The notes under the pieces were generated by a model. That model saw only the letters and a list, made by a program, of their open reading frames with translations, searched no databases and was not told the origin of the DNA. The translations under genes and the position numbers were made by a program. A DNA stretch of 64,000 nucleotides from CAWGYT01 sp963826795 (GTDB lineage Bacteria > Planctomycetota > Planctomycetia > Pirellulales > Pirellulaceae). Positions within the stretch are counted from its first letter, which is position 1; each line of letters begins with the position of its first letter. Location of the stretch: NCBI GenBank assembly GCA_963826795.1, contig CAWGYT010000013.1, forward strand, positions 1 to 64,000. Direction: 5' to 3'. Below, in pieces: positions 47,465 to 56,498 of this stretch.

Positions 47465-48205
47465 ATGGCGAGCTTCAGCGTGATCCTGGCGGCGGCAGGC
47501 AAGAGCCAGCGGTTTCGCGATCGCAATTACAAGAAGCCCTTCGCCCCCTTGGCGGGCAAGGCGGTGTGGCTCTACTCTGCCGAACGATTTCTCAATCGCA
47601 GTGACGTCAAGCAGCTGATCCTGGTCATCGCGCCGGAGGATCGCGAGGAGTTCTTGCAGAGGTTTGGGGCCAACATCGCGATTCTGGGCGTCGAAGTCGT
47701 GGACGGAGGTCGGGAGCGAGCGGAGTCGGTGATCCGGGCTCTGTCGCACGTTCGGGAGGATCTTGAGTACGTGGCGGTCCACGATGCCGCCCGTCCCTGC
47801 CTGGTGGACGCTTGGATTGACCAGGTCTTTGCCGCGGCGGAAAAGTCCGGAGCGGCCATCCTGGCGAATCCCGTGGTCGGGACGCTGAAGCGTTCCGTCG
47901 ACGGCAAATCGATTGGCGAGACGGTGCCCCGGGACGGTCTGTGGGAAGCGCAGACGCCGCAAGTCTTCCGCCGAGAGCTGTTGCTGAAGGCGTACGCGCA
48001 ACACGGGAAACTCAACCCGACCGACGAATCCCAGGCGGTGGAGCGGTTGGGACACGCCGTGACGCTGGTTGAGAACTCGCGCATGAATCTGAAGATCACG
48101 ACGCGCGATGACTTGCGACTGGCCGAACAAACGCTCAAAGTCCTGCCCAAGCCGAAGCTGAGCGGCCCGGCGCATCCGTTTGCCGATGACGATCTCTGGC
48201 GCTAA
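47465..48205 (+). CDS. ispD: 2-C-methyl-D-erythritol 4-phosphate cytidylyltransferase
   Basis: Third enzyme of the non-mevalonate isoprenoid pathway: CTP plus MEP gives CDP-ME. The 246-residue protein has the nucleotidyl-transferase opening SVILAAAGKSQRF (with the basic residue after the Gly-rich stretch), K in KKPFAPLAGKAV, the substrate loop VHDAARPCL, and DESQAVERLGHAV and NLKITTRDDL near the end, all characteristic. ATG at 47465; the frame extends upstream but is repeat-derived. It converges on glgC with only 15 bases between the ends. Confidence 0.93.
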   Translation: MASFSVILAAAGKSQRFRDRNYKKPFAPLAGKAVWLYSAERFLNRSDVKQLILVIAPEDREEFLQRFGANIAILGVEVVDGGRERAESVIRALSHVREDLEYVAVHDAARPCLVDAWIDQVFAAAEKSGAAILANPVVGTLKRSVDGKSIGETVPRDGLWEAQTPQVFRRELLLKAYAQHGKLNPTDESQAVERLGHAVTLVENSRMNLKITTRDDLRLAEQTLKVLPKPKLSGPAHPFADDDLWR

Positions 48206-48220
48206 GCACTTCGCTGCGTG

Positions 48221-49515
48221 CTACGAGATCCGCGCGTCGGCCGCGAACTCCTCCTGGCCTCGCGCCAACTGCGACGCACGCCGCAGATGCTCAACGCCAT
48301 CGGTGGCGGCGATCACGACGATGCCCTGAGGGCTAATCGTGAAACCGTGCGAGCGATCCTCTTCGGGATCAAACCCGATCCGTGCACCGGGCGGGATTTG
48401 GATTCCCTTGTCGATGATCGCACGTCGCACGTGGGCATGACGGCCGATGTCGACTCCTTCGTAAAGGATCGAATCCTCGACATGGGCGTAGCTGTTGATC
48501 CGGACGTTGGGACTGAGAATACTCCGCTCGACCAAACCCCCGGAAACGATCGAGCCGGCGCAGACGATGCTGTCCATCGCTCGCCCGCAACGGTCGTAGT
48601 CCGCGTCTTTTCCACTGAAGACGAACTTGGGCGGCGGGCAGTTGGGTTGATAGGACCGGATCGGCCAGCGGTGGTCGTACATGTTGAGCTGCGGATCGAC
48701 CGCGATCAGATCCATGTTGGCTTCGTAGTAGGCATCCAGCGTCCCCACATCCCGCCAATAGGCATCGCCTTTGCGATTCTCATCGCGAAACGGAAACGCG
48801 AACACGCGGTCGTCGTCGATGATCGAGGGGATCAGATCGCGGCCAAAGTCGTGCGTACTGCGAGTCCGCGTGGCGTCTTGGCAGAGCTGTTCGAAGAGGA
48901 ATCGAGCCGTGAATACGTAGATGCCCATCGACGCCAGGCAGTGCCTTCATCGCCGGGAATCGTCTTGGGATCGGGCGTCTTTTCCTCGAAACCGACGACG
49001 CGGTTGTCGCTGTCGATTTCCATCACGCCGAATTCGCGCGCCTGTTCTTGCGTGACGCGCAACGCGCCGACGGTCAAGTCAGCTTCGTTTTCCTTGTGAT
49101 ACTCGACCATCGTCCGATAGTTCATCTTGTAGATGTGATCCCCGGCCAGGATCACGATGTACTCCGGACGTTCCTTCTCGATCGAGTAGATGTTCTGATA
49201 GACGGCATCGGCCGTGCCCTGATACCACTGCTCGTCGATCCGCTGCTGAGGTGGGACGACGTCGATGAACTCGCCCAACTCGCGGCAAAAAAAATGCCGC
49301 CACCCCAGGTTGATGTGCCGGTCCAGGCTCATCGCCTTGTACTGAGTCAGCACGAGCATCCGGCGGAGGCCGCTGTTGAGGCAATTGGAAAGCGCGAAAT
49401 CGATGATCCGATAAGCGCCGCCAAAGGGAACGGCCGGCTTGGCTCGGTCACGCGTGAGCGGCTCCAAACGAGAACCTTTGCCTCCGGCAAGAATCACGGC
49501 TAAACAGTCTTCCAT
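48221..49515 (-). CDS. glgC: Glucose-1-phosphate adenylyltransferase, frame broken near 48.94 kb
   Basis: ADP-glucose synthase, the first committed step of glycogen synthesis. The ATG at 49515 opens CLAVILAGGKGSRLEPLT, then KPAVPFGGAYRIIDFALSN, SLDRHINLGW and the GTADAVYQNIYSI and ILAGDHIYKMNY motifs. After IPGDEG the frame is lost. Adding one base at 48941-48944 restores CLASMGIYVFTARFLFEQL, continuing to DAYWRDVGTLDAYYEANMDL and the left-handed beta-helix of the C-terminal domain (VRINSYAHVEDSILYEGVDIG), ending at 48221. As the enzyme is highly conserved across the break, an indel in the sequence is the simplest reading. Confidence 0.93.
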
Positions 49516-49685
49516 CGCTCTGCTCCGGCGTTCATCGTGGTCGGAATCGATTTCGACAATGCAGTCTACGGACTCATTGTATCGGTTTCGTCATCCGGGA
49601 AAAACAGGCAAGCTTGTAACGTGCGGCTGAGCGAGTCCTGCACGGATCATCGGGGCGGGCCCCCTACGGTCGCTGCGGCGTGCAC

Positions 49686-50845
49686 TCACGCCGGCGACGC
49701 CAATCGGACATCCGCTCGGTCGGATCGATCCGCGGCCTTCCCTGATTCGTGCCCTCGTTCGTAGAGGCGTTGATATTGGCGCAGGATGGGATCGAGGCCG
49801 TGGTTGGACAGGACCGATGCTTGAGCCGCTGCGCCGACTTGCTGGGCGAGGTCCCGATCTTCGATCAAACGCCGCATCTGCCGCGCATACCCGGCGCGGT
49901 CACCCGGCTTGACGAGAAAGCCCGTTTCCTCCGCTCGAATCAACTCGCGATGTCCGGCGCAATCGCTTGCGATCACCGGAACGGAGGCCGCCATCGCTTC
50001 CAGCACGGCGTTGGGGCAACTTTCCCAGTGACTGGCTTGCCACAGGCAATCGCACGCCGTCAGCAAGCGTGGCACACCGGCTTGTCGACCCACAAACCGC
50101 ACACGCTCGCTGACCCGCACCTGCCGGCTGTACCGCTCAAGCCGCCACCGATGGGGTCCGTTGCCGATGACCGCCAGATAGACCGGTTGTCGCGCCACCT
50201 TGAGCAACTCGGTGGCCCAGATGAGCTCCTTGATTTGCTTTTCGGGCGTCAAGGGCCCCACCACGGCAACCATCATCGCCTCGCGGGGGATGTCCCACCG
50301 GTCCCGCAGTTCGTGCCGTTCGTGCTTCGTCATCCGAGCGGGGGGGGCCACCGCGTTCGGAATCACGCAGGTGTCGACATGGGGCATTTCCATGCGGAGT
50401 CGCGCGTCACGCACCGTTTGGCTGTTGAAAACCAAACGCTCCGTCCATCGCTCCAGTCGACGATCGAGGGCCTGCGCGAGGAAGGATCGTTGATTGGGTT
50501 GCGTACGGCAGGACGCGAAGACGCGCGGGGTGTGCCAGGCGAATGCGGCCAGCCGGCCCAGCCGATTCGCGGTCCCGGTCCAGGTATGCACGATCTCGGG
50601 CCGGAGTTCCCGCAGCACGCGGCGAATCTCGAGCGCGGCGTGCCCCGTGTGCGCCCTCGAGGCGTGACGCAGTACACCGCGACCCCCTCGCGCTCCAATT
50701 CGTCCGCCCACGGTCCCCTGCCGCCCAGACTCAAGACGCTCAACCCGTACCCCTGCGCCACCAGAGGTGCGGCGAGCAACGACAGCTGACGCGCGATCCC
50801 CGAGTCGCCCAGCGACGGAACGATATGCAGCAAACGAGGATTCAT
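49686..50845 (-). CDS. Glycosyltransferase family 4 (GT-B), frame broken near 50.65 kb
   Basis: The ATG at 50845 opens LLHIVPSLGDSGIARQLSLLA, the typical N-terminal sugar-acceptor half, reading to about VYCVTPRG. The C-terminal part continues in another frame from about GHAALEIRRVLRELRPEIVHTWT, with VVGPLTPEKQIKELIWA, YLAVIGNGPHRWRLE, VRFVGRQAGVPRLL and the nucleotide-sugar binding E-motif in SHWESCPNAVLEAMAASVPVIASDCAGHREL. The break lies between 50625 and 50680 and the span is one base short. Acceptor and donor are unknown. It follows hpt on the same strand across a tandem-repeat spacer. Confidence 0.88.
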
Positions 50846-50858
50846 CCGGTCATTCCTT

Positions 50859-50903
50859 CTCTGCGCTCATTGCCTCTGCGCTCATTGCCTCAGCGCTCAT
50901 TGC
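50859..50903. repeat. Three tandem 15-bp units across the hpt stop codon
   Basis: CTCTGCGCTCATTGC occurs at 50859, 50874 and, with one change, 50889. Read on the minus strand each unit is GCAATGAGCGCAGAG. The first (50889-50903) contains the TGA stop of hpt, so the array duplicated the gene end and fills the spacer to the glycosyltransferase start at 50845. Confidence 0.88.
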
Positions 50904-51415
50904 AAATCGTCGTCCTCCAGCATGGCGACGTACGGCAGGTTACGATACTCGTCCCGATAGTCGAGTCCATAACCGACGACGAATTCATTGGGGATCTCGA
51001 AGCCCACAAAATCAGGCACCAAGTCGACCTGCTGTTGACCGGACTTCCGCAGCAAGACGGCAGTACGAATCGAGCTCGGCCCCAGCTTGTCCATCAGCGC
51101 GATCAACTCGACCAGCGTGTTGCCGGTGTCGAAGATGTCATCCACAATCAAGACCTCGTGGTGGGCGATGTCGGGCATCAGGTCGGAATTGATGACCAGC
51201 GGACCCCGGGCCGTGGCGCCACGATAGCTGCTCGCTTGCACCACACCGACCCGCAGCGGCATCGTCAGTTGGCGGATCAGGTCGGCCAGCAACACGATGC
51301 TTCCGGTCAGCACCCCCACGATCGTCAGGGGACGCTCGCCGTAGGTCTGGACAATGTCCGTGACCATCCGCTGAACTCCATGGCGAACTTCTTCTTCGGA
51401 AAGCAAGACTCGCAT
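50897..51415 (-). CDS. hpt: Hypoxanthine phosphoribosyltransferase
   Basis: Purine salvage enzyme converting hypoxanthine (and often guanine) with PRPP to the nucleotide. The 172-residue protein starts at ATG 51415 (MRVLLSEEEV) and has the PRPP-binding motif VLIVDDIFDTGNTL near residue 98, the flexible-loop segment VQASSYRG, LTGSIVLLADLIRQL early and FVVGYGLDYRDEYRNLPYV near the end, which contacts the base. Length is normal. Longer upstream frames lack a plausible start. The glycosyltransferase gene lies 51 bases downstream on the same strand. Confidence 0.95.
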   Translation of the reverse strand: MRVLLSEEEVRHGVQRMVTDIVQTYGERPLTIVGVLTGSIVLLADLIRQLTMPLRVGVVQASSYRGATARGPLVINSDLMPDIAHHEVLIVDDIFDTGNTLVELIALMDKLGPSSIRTAVLLRKSGQQQVDLVPDFVGFEIPNEFVVGYGLDYRDEYRNLPYVAMLEDDDLQ

Positions 51416-51541
51416 AAGAAACGACTTACCTGTCGAAATTCGAGATAGAAACCAACGTCGGCCATGGATCCTCCGCACAATCTACTCGAATCCGTCCGGA
51501 TCATGTAGCGCGGCTGCGCAGGTTTATCAGGTTTACCAGGT

Positions 51542-51590
51542 TTATGATTTATGATTTGTGATTTATGATTTATGATTTGTGATTTGTGAT
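51542..51590. repeat. Seven heptanucleotide units (TTATGAT/TTGTGAT)
   Basis: Seven head-to-tail 7-bp units in the order TTATGAT, TTATGAT, TTGTGAT, TTATGAT, TTATGAT, TTGTGAT, TTGTGAT, preceded by a looser GGTTTATCA/GGTTTACCA repeat at 51521-51541. The region is AT-rich and sits between the divergent hpt and esterase genes, so it may contain their promoters. Confidence 0.88.
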
Positions 51591-51690
51591 TCGGCGAGCG
51601 AGGCTCGCTTGAGACCTTCCTGGCTTGTCGTTAATCTGATCCCTGGACGGTTTTCAGACCTGGTCCTCACATCGCGGTATCGAAAATCAT

Positions 51691-52434
51691 ATGGGCTGGA
51701 CCCTTGAGTCGGTGGGTGGGCATCCGTGCGACGTCTATCGGCCTGGCGAACCGAACCCGCAGGGTTATGTCGTCCTGTACCTGCACGGCGTGCACGAAGA
51801 AACGCTGGCGGACCACGAGCCGTTCACGTGCGAGTTCGCGCGGCACGGGCTGACCGTCGTCGGCCCGCGAACGCGGCGAAGTTGGTGGACGAACCGGATC
51901 TGCCCGGAGTTTGACGGCGAGCTGACCGCTCAACAGCACCTGCTGGACCGAGTGTTGCCCTACATCGAGCGTGAGTTTCGCGCGGTACCTCCCCGCATCG
52001 GCCTCTTAGGAACCAGCATGGGCGGGCAAGGCGCGTTGCGATTGGCCTATCAGTTTCCCGACCGTTTCCCGGTGGTTGCGGCGATCTCGCCGGCCATCGA
52101 CTTTCAGAAACGGCTGGAGCGACCCGAAGAGGGCGATCCGCTCCTGGAGATGTACGAGGATCCTGAGGCGGCGCGGCAAGAGACGGCGATCCTGCAGATC
52201 CATCCGCTTAACTGGCCTCGTCATCAGTTCTTTTGCTGCGACCCGACGGATCTCCGCTGGTTCGACAGTGCCGATCGGTTGCGGATGAAGCTCAGTTCGC
52301 TCGGCGTCCCGTTTGAGGCGGACTTGGAGACCGCGGTGGCGGGGCATGGGTTTGCGTACTACAACCGGATGGCGGGGCGAGCGATCGATTTTCTGGTCAA
52401 TCGGCTGAGCAGCGAGCGGTTGCGGATTGTCTGA
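51691..52434 (+). CDS. Alpha/beta hydrolase (esterase D-like)
   Basis: A 247-residue cytoplasmic serine hydrolase. VVLYLHGVHEE supplies the oxyanion-hole histidine-glycine, the nucleophile is Ser in LLGTSMGGQGALRLAYQFP, the acid is likely D in FFCCDPTDLRWFDSA, and the base is His near the end in AVAGHGFAYYN. The AISPAIDFQK stretch matches S-formylglutathione hydrolase/esterase D relatives, though the real substrate is unknown. No signal peptide. The start ATG at 51691 has no strong ribosome-binding site. Converges with the CinA C-terminal gene. Confidence 0.85.
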   Translation: MGWTLESVGGHPCDVYRPGEPNPQGYVVLYLHGVHEETLADHEPFTCEFARHGLTVVGPRTRRSWWTNRICPEFDGELTAQQHLLDRVLPYIEREFRAVPPRIGLLGTSMGGQGALRLAYQFPDRFPVVAAISPAIDFQKRLERPEEGDPLLEMYEDPEAARQETAILQIHPLNWPRHQFFCCDPTDLRWFDSADRLRMKLSSLGVPFEADLETAVAGHGFAYYNRMAGRAIDFLVNRLSSERLRIV

Positions 52435-52461
52435 GCCCCGACGGTCAGCGGCAAGGCCGCG

Positions 52462-52962
52462 TCATCCATTCGGGACGCTCGTCAGGACGTCGGCCACGAA
52501 GGCCAGCAGTGCCTGCGCGGCCTCCCGTTGGCGTTCGATCCGATTCCGCGCGGCCAAGGCGAACCGAAGTCGTTCCACGCGCGGTGGATTCCGGTCGTTG
52601 CGCGCGCAGGCCAGGAAGCAGATTCCGTCGGCCGAGGCCGGCGCGTCGGGTCCCAAATGCCCCGTGATTGCCGCGGCGCAGGTGGCCGACGGTGTCCGCC
52701 GCAGGGCCTCAATCGCCATCACCTCGGTGACCTCCGGGCTGACCGCGGAGTATCGGCTGAGTAGCTCGGCGGGCACCCCCAGCCACGCTTGCTTGCACTC
52801 TTCGCGATACGTCACGAACGAACCGCAGAGGTATGCCGAAATCCCGGGGATCGCCGCCAACAGGGCCGCTCCCATGCCGGCTGTACAGCTCTCCGCCAGC
52901 ACCAACCGCGTCGCCCTTTGTGATAAGACGCCGGCCAGATGCTCGGCTTCTCGTGTCCACAT
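52462..52962 (-). CDS. pncC: CinA C-terminal domain protein (nicotinamide-nucleotide amidohydrolase)
   Basis: Stand-alone CinA C-terminal domain of 166 residues, which in other bacteria deamidates NMN in pyridine-nucleotide recycling. Landmarks: RLVLAESCTAGMGAALLAAIPGIS with the catalytic serine/cysteine context, GSFVTYREECKQAWLGVP, YSAVSPEVTEVMA and AAAITGHLGPDAP, which carries a substitution (H) where the usual sequence is GIAGP-like (TGIAGPGG), so the active site is partly atypical. ATG at 52962. It is convergent with the esterase gene, with 27 bases between the ends. Confidence 0.85.
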   Translation of the reverse strand: MWTREAEHLAGVLSQRATRLVLAESCTAGMGAALLAAIPGISAYLCGSFVTYREECKQAWLGVPAELLSRYSAVSPEVTEVMAIEALRRTPSATCAAAITGHLGPDAPASADGICFLACARNDRNPPRVERLRFALAARNRIERQREAAQALLAFVADVLTSVPNG

Positions 52963-53074
52963 CGTCCGTCCCCTCGCGCAGTTTCAGGCCTGTTGTCGAT
53001 CGGAAGCGAGTTCGCTAGGGTGTTCCAGAGTGTATGCAGATGTCCCGCGTCCCCCTTTTTTCTTGATACGTCCC

Positions 53075-54307
53075 ATGAGCGATCCTTATTTTCAGTCACG
53101 CTTTGCCCAGCGCATCGGCGGCAGCAGTTACGGCAAGGGAACGGAGATCTACAAGTTCGAGAAGATCAAGCGGGCGAAGCGGAAGGCACTCGCCGATTTC
53201 CCCGACCGGCCGTTGCTGGATTTCGGGATCGGCGAGAACGACGCGATGGCCCCGGCCGCCGTGCGTCAGCGAATGGCTCAGGAAATCAATTTACCCGAGA
53301 ATCGAGGCTATGCCGACAACGGGATTTTGGAATTCAAGGAAGCGGTCGCACGGTTCATGCAACGCAACTTCCAGGTTGGCCTGGATCCGAAGACGGAAGT
53401 GAACCACTGCATCGGTTCGAAGACCGCGCTGGCCATGTTCCCGGCCGCCTTCATCGATCCCGGCGACGTGACGCTGATGACGGTTCCCGGCTATCCCGTT
53501 GCCGGAACCCACTCGCGCTATTACGGCGGCTCCGTGTACCGCTTACCGCTACTGGCGGAACATGATTTTCTGCCCGACCTGCAGGGAATTCCGGCCGACG
53601 TGCGTGCTCACGCCAAGTTGCTCGTGCTGAACTATCCGAACAGTCCCACGGGCAAGGTCGCGACACGGGAGTTTTATGAACAGGTCATCGAGTTTGCCCA
53701 AGCCAATCAGGTGGTGGTGATCCAGGATGCCGCTCACATCATGCTCACCTACGAGGGCGAACCGCTGAGTTTTCTCTCGGTGCCGGGCGCTCGGGAAGTG
53801 GGGGTGGAACTGCATTCGCTCTCCAAGGGTTTCGACATGATCGGTTGGCGGATCGGCTGGGTGTGCGGCCATCCCTTGTTGGTGCAGGCATTTGCCGACG
53901 TCAAGGATAACTGCGACTCGGGCCAATTCATGGCGATCCAAAAGGCCGCGGCCCAGGCGCTGGATGACGACGCCATTCCCCGGGCGATCCGCGCGAAGTA
54001 CGAGCGGCGGCTGCACAAGCTCGTCGCGACGCTCAAGAGTTGCGGTTTTGATTGTTCGATGCCTGGCGGCACCTACTTCCTGTACTGCCGCAGCCCGAGA
54101 GGTGTCGCCGGCGGCCCCGAGTTCGTGACGGCGGAGGCGGCGAGCCAATACCTGATCACGCAGCAGTCGATCGTCACGGTCCCGTGGGATGACGCGGGTG
54201 CCTACTTGCGGTTCTCGGTGACGTACGAAGCGGCGGACGAAGCAGCCGAGGACGCCTTGATGGCCGAAACGAAAGCGCGACTCCAGGACCTGCATCTCGT
54301 GGTCTAG
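53075..54307 (+). CDS. dapL: LL-diaminopimelate aminotransferase (DapL-like)
   Basis: PLP-dependent class I/II aminotransferase, 410 residues. In planctomycetes the DapL route makes LL-2,6-diaminopimelate from tetrahydrodipicolinate for lysine and cell-wall synthesis. PLP-lysine is K251 in HSLSKGFDMIGWRIGW; D218 in VIQDAAHIML and N/Y residues in LNYPNSPTGK hold the cofactor. The opening QRIGGSSYGKGTEIYKFEKI and DFGIGENDAMAP are typical of the DapL-type branch, though a general aminotransferase is not excluded. Start ATG 53075. Its TAG stop lies in the left inverted repeat of the MITE-like element. Confidence 0.85.
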   Translation: MSDPYFQSRFAQRIGGSSYGKGTEIYKFEKIKRAKRKALADFPDRPLLDFGIGENDAMAPAAVRQRMAQEINLPENRGYADNGILEFKEAVARFMQRNFQVGLDPKTEVNHCIGSKTALAMFPAAFIDPGDVTLMTVPGYPVAGTHSRYYGGSVYRLPLLAEHDFLPDLQGIPADVRAHAKLLVLNYPNSPTGKVATREFYEQVIEFAQANQVVVIQDAAHIMLTYEGEPLSFLSVPGAREVGVELHSLSKGFDMIGWRIGWVCGHPLLVQAFADVKDNCDSGQFMAIQKAAAQALDDDAIPRAIRAKYERRLHKLVATLKSCGFDCSMPGGTYFLYCRSPRGVAGGPEFVTAEAASQYLITQQSIVTVPWDDAGAYLRFSVTYEAADEAAEDALMAETKARLQDLHLVV

Positions 54308-54438
54308 TGCTTTGTCACAGCTGAAATTGAGGGTTGGGTGGCCGGGGTCGAACGAAGTGAGCCCCCGGAAAATTGCGGTCTGGGGGCTCACTTCGTTCGA
54401 CCCCAGGCACCCCAAAATCAAGCTGTGACAAAGCACTA
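54305..54438. repeat. 134-bp MITE-like element, complete copy
   Basis: Perfect 18-bp terminal inverted repeats: TAGTGCTTTGTCACAGCT at 54305 and its complement ending GCACTA at 54438. Between them is a long inner palindrome around GGTCGAACGAAGTGAGCCC. No coding capacity. The TA at each end could be a target duplication as made by IS630/Tc1-type transposases; the transposase source is not in the window. Confidence 0.9.
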
Positions 54439-54465
54439 GGGCGGTGGGTTGAAAAAAAGGGGCAG

Positions 54466-54535
54466 GGTTGGAAAAAGGGGTCAGGTCCCAAAAGCCGGAA
54501 CGGCCCTTCGGGTGCTGTGCACTTTTGGGACCTGC
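54466..54535. repeat. 85-bp hairpin repeat, copy 3, interrupted by IS
   Basis: Left arm, centre and the start of the right arm (ending TTTTGGGACCTG) match copy 1; the IS4-family element follows at 54536 instead of the rest of the arm. Confidence 0.8.
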
Positions 54536-56222
54536 CCCAATACTGTTCGGCACGAGATCTGCGCTTAAGATGGGAGATGTGCGTAGAATAGCCAGGCTTG
54601 CGCGAACTGCTATTATCGCGCATAATTCGCTGCATGACATCACAGCGGCAACCGGCGGCGGCGGATTCGGACGAATCGCAGGGATCACCTGAGGAGCTCA
54701 GGCGAAGCCGAAAGCAGCGACGTAAAGAACAGCATCGTCGGCGGCGCGAAATTTGTTCGGAGGCAGAACGCAAGCCGACGACGGACGAAACATCTATCGA
54801 TCATTCCAAGGGCGGCAAAAAGAAAAAGGAAAAGATCCAAGAGCCGGATATCACCGGGCTTAAATATTTTGATCAGCTTGCTCCGCTACTCCAGCGACTG
54901 CACGATGACGGCTGTGCACGCGACAAGGCCGGGAATCGAACACTGCATTACGACCAGTATTGCCTGATGTTATTGCTGTTCCTGTTCAATCCGATCGTAA
55001 CTTCGCTGCGAGGAATTCAACAAGCCAGCGAGCTCAAGAAGGTTCAGAAGAAACTGGGTTGTGCTCGTGCGTCGCTGGGATCGCTTTCCGAAGTCACGTC
55101 GGTCTTCGATGCCGAACGACTCAAAGAAATTATTGCCGAACTGGGCGATCAACTCGAACCGCTCGGCCAGGACAAACGGCTGAGCGATATCCAACAAACC
55201 ATTACTCTGGTCGATGGTTCGCTGATCGCGGCGCTGCCGAAAATCATGGAAGCCTCGTGGCGCAAAGCGAACGATGGTAGTGGCTTGGTGAAGTGGCGAT
55301 TACATACTCACTTCGAAATCTTGCGTGGCGTTCCCACACGAATCGATGTGACTCCCAACGGTGGCGGTCCGCTTGACGAGCGTGCCATGCTTGCGACGAC
55401 GCTTGAATCCGATCGGCTCTATGTGACCGACCGTGGTTACGCGAAATTCGAATTGTTTAACCAGATCGTGGACGCGAACAGCAGCTACGTTTGCCGTTTG
55501 CGTGATAACAGTGTTTGGACGGTCGTCGAGGAAAAGTATCGCAACGACGATGCCGCTTTGGACGAAATCATTAGCGACGAGGTGGTTGAGTTCTCGAAAG
55601 GTTCGGGACTGAATCACAAAGTGCGCGTCATCTGCATTCGCGTCAACCCACACACCAGCCGAGGCAAGTACCGCGGTGGATCAAGCGGCGTTGATAGCGA
55701 CGGCATCCTTCGCATCGCAACCAATTTGCTGGACGTGCCGGCAGACGTTATCGGTTTGATATTTTCCTATCGCTGGGCGGTGGAAATATTTTTTCGCTTT
55801 TTCAAGCACATTCTGGGCTGCCGGCACTTACTAAGTCACGACCAAAACGGCATCGAGATCCAAACGTACTGTGCGATCATTGCGTGCATGTTGATCGCGT
55901 TGTGGACCGGCAAGAAGCCGACGCTGCGCACGTACGAGATGATCTGCTTCTACTTCACCGGTCTGGCCGACGAGGATGAGCTGATGGCGCACATCGAAAA
56001 ATTGAAGTCTCAAGACGCGTAGGGCAAATCGCGCATCCCTTCCCTACGCCCCCTCACGCTGCGCGCTGCAAAACCGAGATCCTAGCGTCCCTGTCGCGGC
56101 GCCCGCTCACGCTGATCCAGCAATCGTTGACTCCGCATTAAACCGTCAACGAAAGTCTCACTTGATATTACCCAAGCCACCAATCGTGACACCCCGCATC
56201 AATCGTGCCGAACACTATTGGG
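54536..56222 (+). mobile_element. IS4-family insertion sequence
   Basis: 1687 bp with terminal inverted repeats CCCAATACTGTTCGGCACGA at 54536-54555 and its complement at 56203-56222 (one mismatch). Beyond these, the flanks CCTGC and TCAGG extend the similarity. It carries one transposase gene. The left flank is the right arm of an 85-bp hairpin, and no direct target duplication could be seen with certainty. Confidence 0.88.
54634..56022 (+). CDS. IS4-family transposase
   Basis: DDE transposase of 462 residues that cuts and joins the IS ends. A lysine/arginine-rich N-terminus is followed by the family opening ITGLKYFDQLAPLLQRL. First catalytic Asp is in TLVDGSLIAALP, second in YVTDRGYAKFELF, and the glutamate is in YRWAVEIFFRFFK, which keeps the R-(3)-E-(6)-K spacing of the IS4 signature; the upstream Tyr does not have the usual spacing. 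No premature stops, so the element may be active. I chose the ATG at 54634; a TTG start at 54598 would add 12 residues. Confidence 0.92.
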   Translation: MTSQRQPAAADSDESQGSPEELRRSRKQRRKEQHRRRREICSEAERKPTTDETSIDHSKGGKKKKEKIQEPDITGLKYFDQLAPLLQRLHDDGCARDKAGNRTLHYDQYCLMLLLFLFNPIVTSLRGIQQASELKKVQKKLGCARASLGSLSEVTSVFDAERLKEIIAELGDQLEPLGQDKRLSDIQQTITLVDGSLIAALPKIMEASWRKANDGSGLVKWRLHTHFEILRGVPTRIDVTPNGGGPLDERAMLATTLESDRLYVTDRGYAKFELFNQIVDANSSYVCRLRDNSVWTVVEEKYRNDDAALDEIISDEVVEFSKGSGLNHKVRVICIRVNPHTSRGKYRGGSSGVDSDGILRIATNLLDVPADVIGLIFSYRWAVEIFFRFFKHILGCRHLLSHDQNGIEIQTYCAIIACMLIALWTGKKPTLRTYEMICFYFTGLADEDELMAHIEKLKSQDA

Positions 56223-56289
56223 TCAGGCCTCTTTTTCGAGGCGACTTACGGCAAATGCGCAGATGGTGATGTGAGGGGCATCGAGTGCT

Positions 56290-56376
56290 GGGTCTGGAGC
56301 TTTCTTTGATAGACCGTCTGGAGTTTTCCTGAGTGGCGGGTCTGGAGCTTTCTTTGATAGACCGTCTGGAGTTTTC
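56290..56376. repeat. Two 39-bp direct repeats, period 48
   Basis: GGGTCTGGAGCTTTCTTTGA... occurs at 56290-56328 and again at 56338-56376 without change. Each contains TAGACCGTCTGG, a variant of the terminus of the 91-bp units that follow. Just after it a GTCTGGAGTTTTC stub repeats a third time at 56378. Confidence 0.88.
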
Positions 56377-56407
56377 TGTCTGGAGTTTTCTTCGTCTAAG
56401 TTCCTCT

Positions 56408-56498
56408 AAGACGGTCTACTTCCGTGCCCTCATCGCCGCCGGTCACGCCTGCGGCTACCTTGTGCTGCCGAATGACTCTGGAGCCTGTAGACCGTCTT
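56408..56498. repeat. 91-bp unit A with perfect 12-bp terminal inverted repeats
   Basis: Begins AAGACGGTCTAC and ends GTAGACCGTCTT, exact complements. The interior is identical to units B and C by eye. It is followed by several TTGGACTTG repeats (56499-56580). Confidence 0.92.

Noticed and set aside
48205..48222. Terminator between ispD and glgC
   Set aside because: AGCAC/GTGCT gives only a five-pair stem with an eight-base loop and no T-tract.
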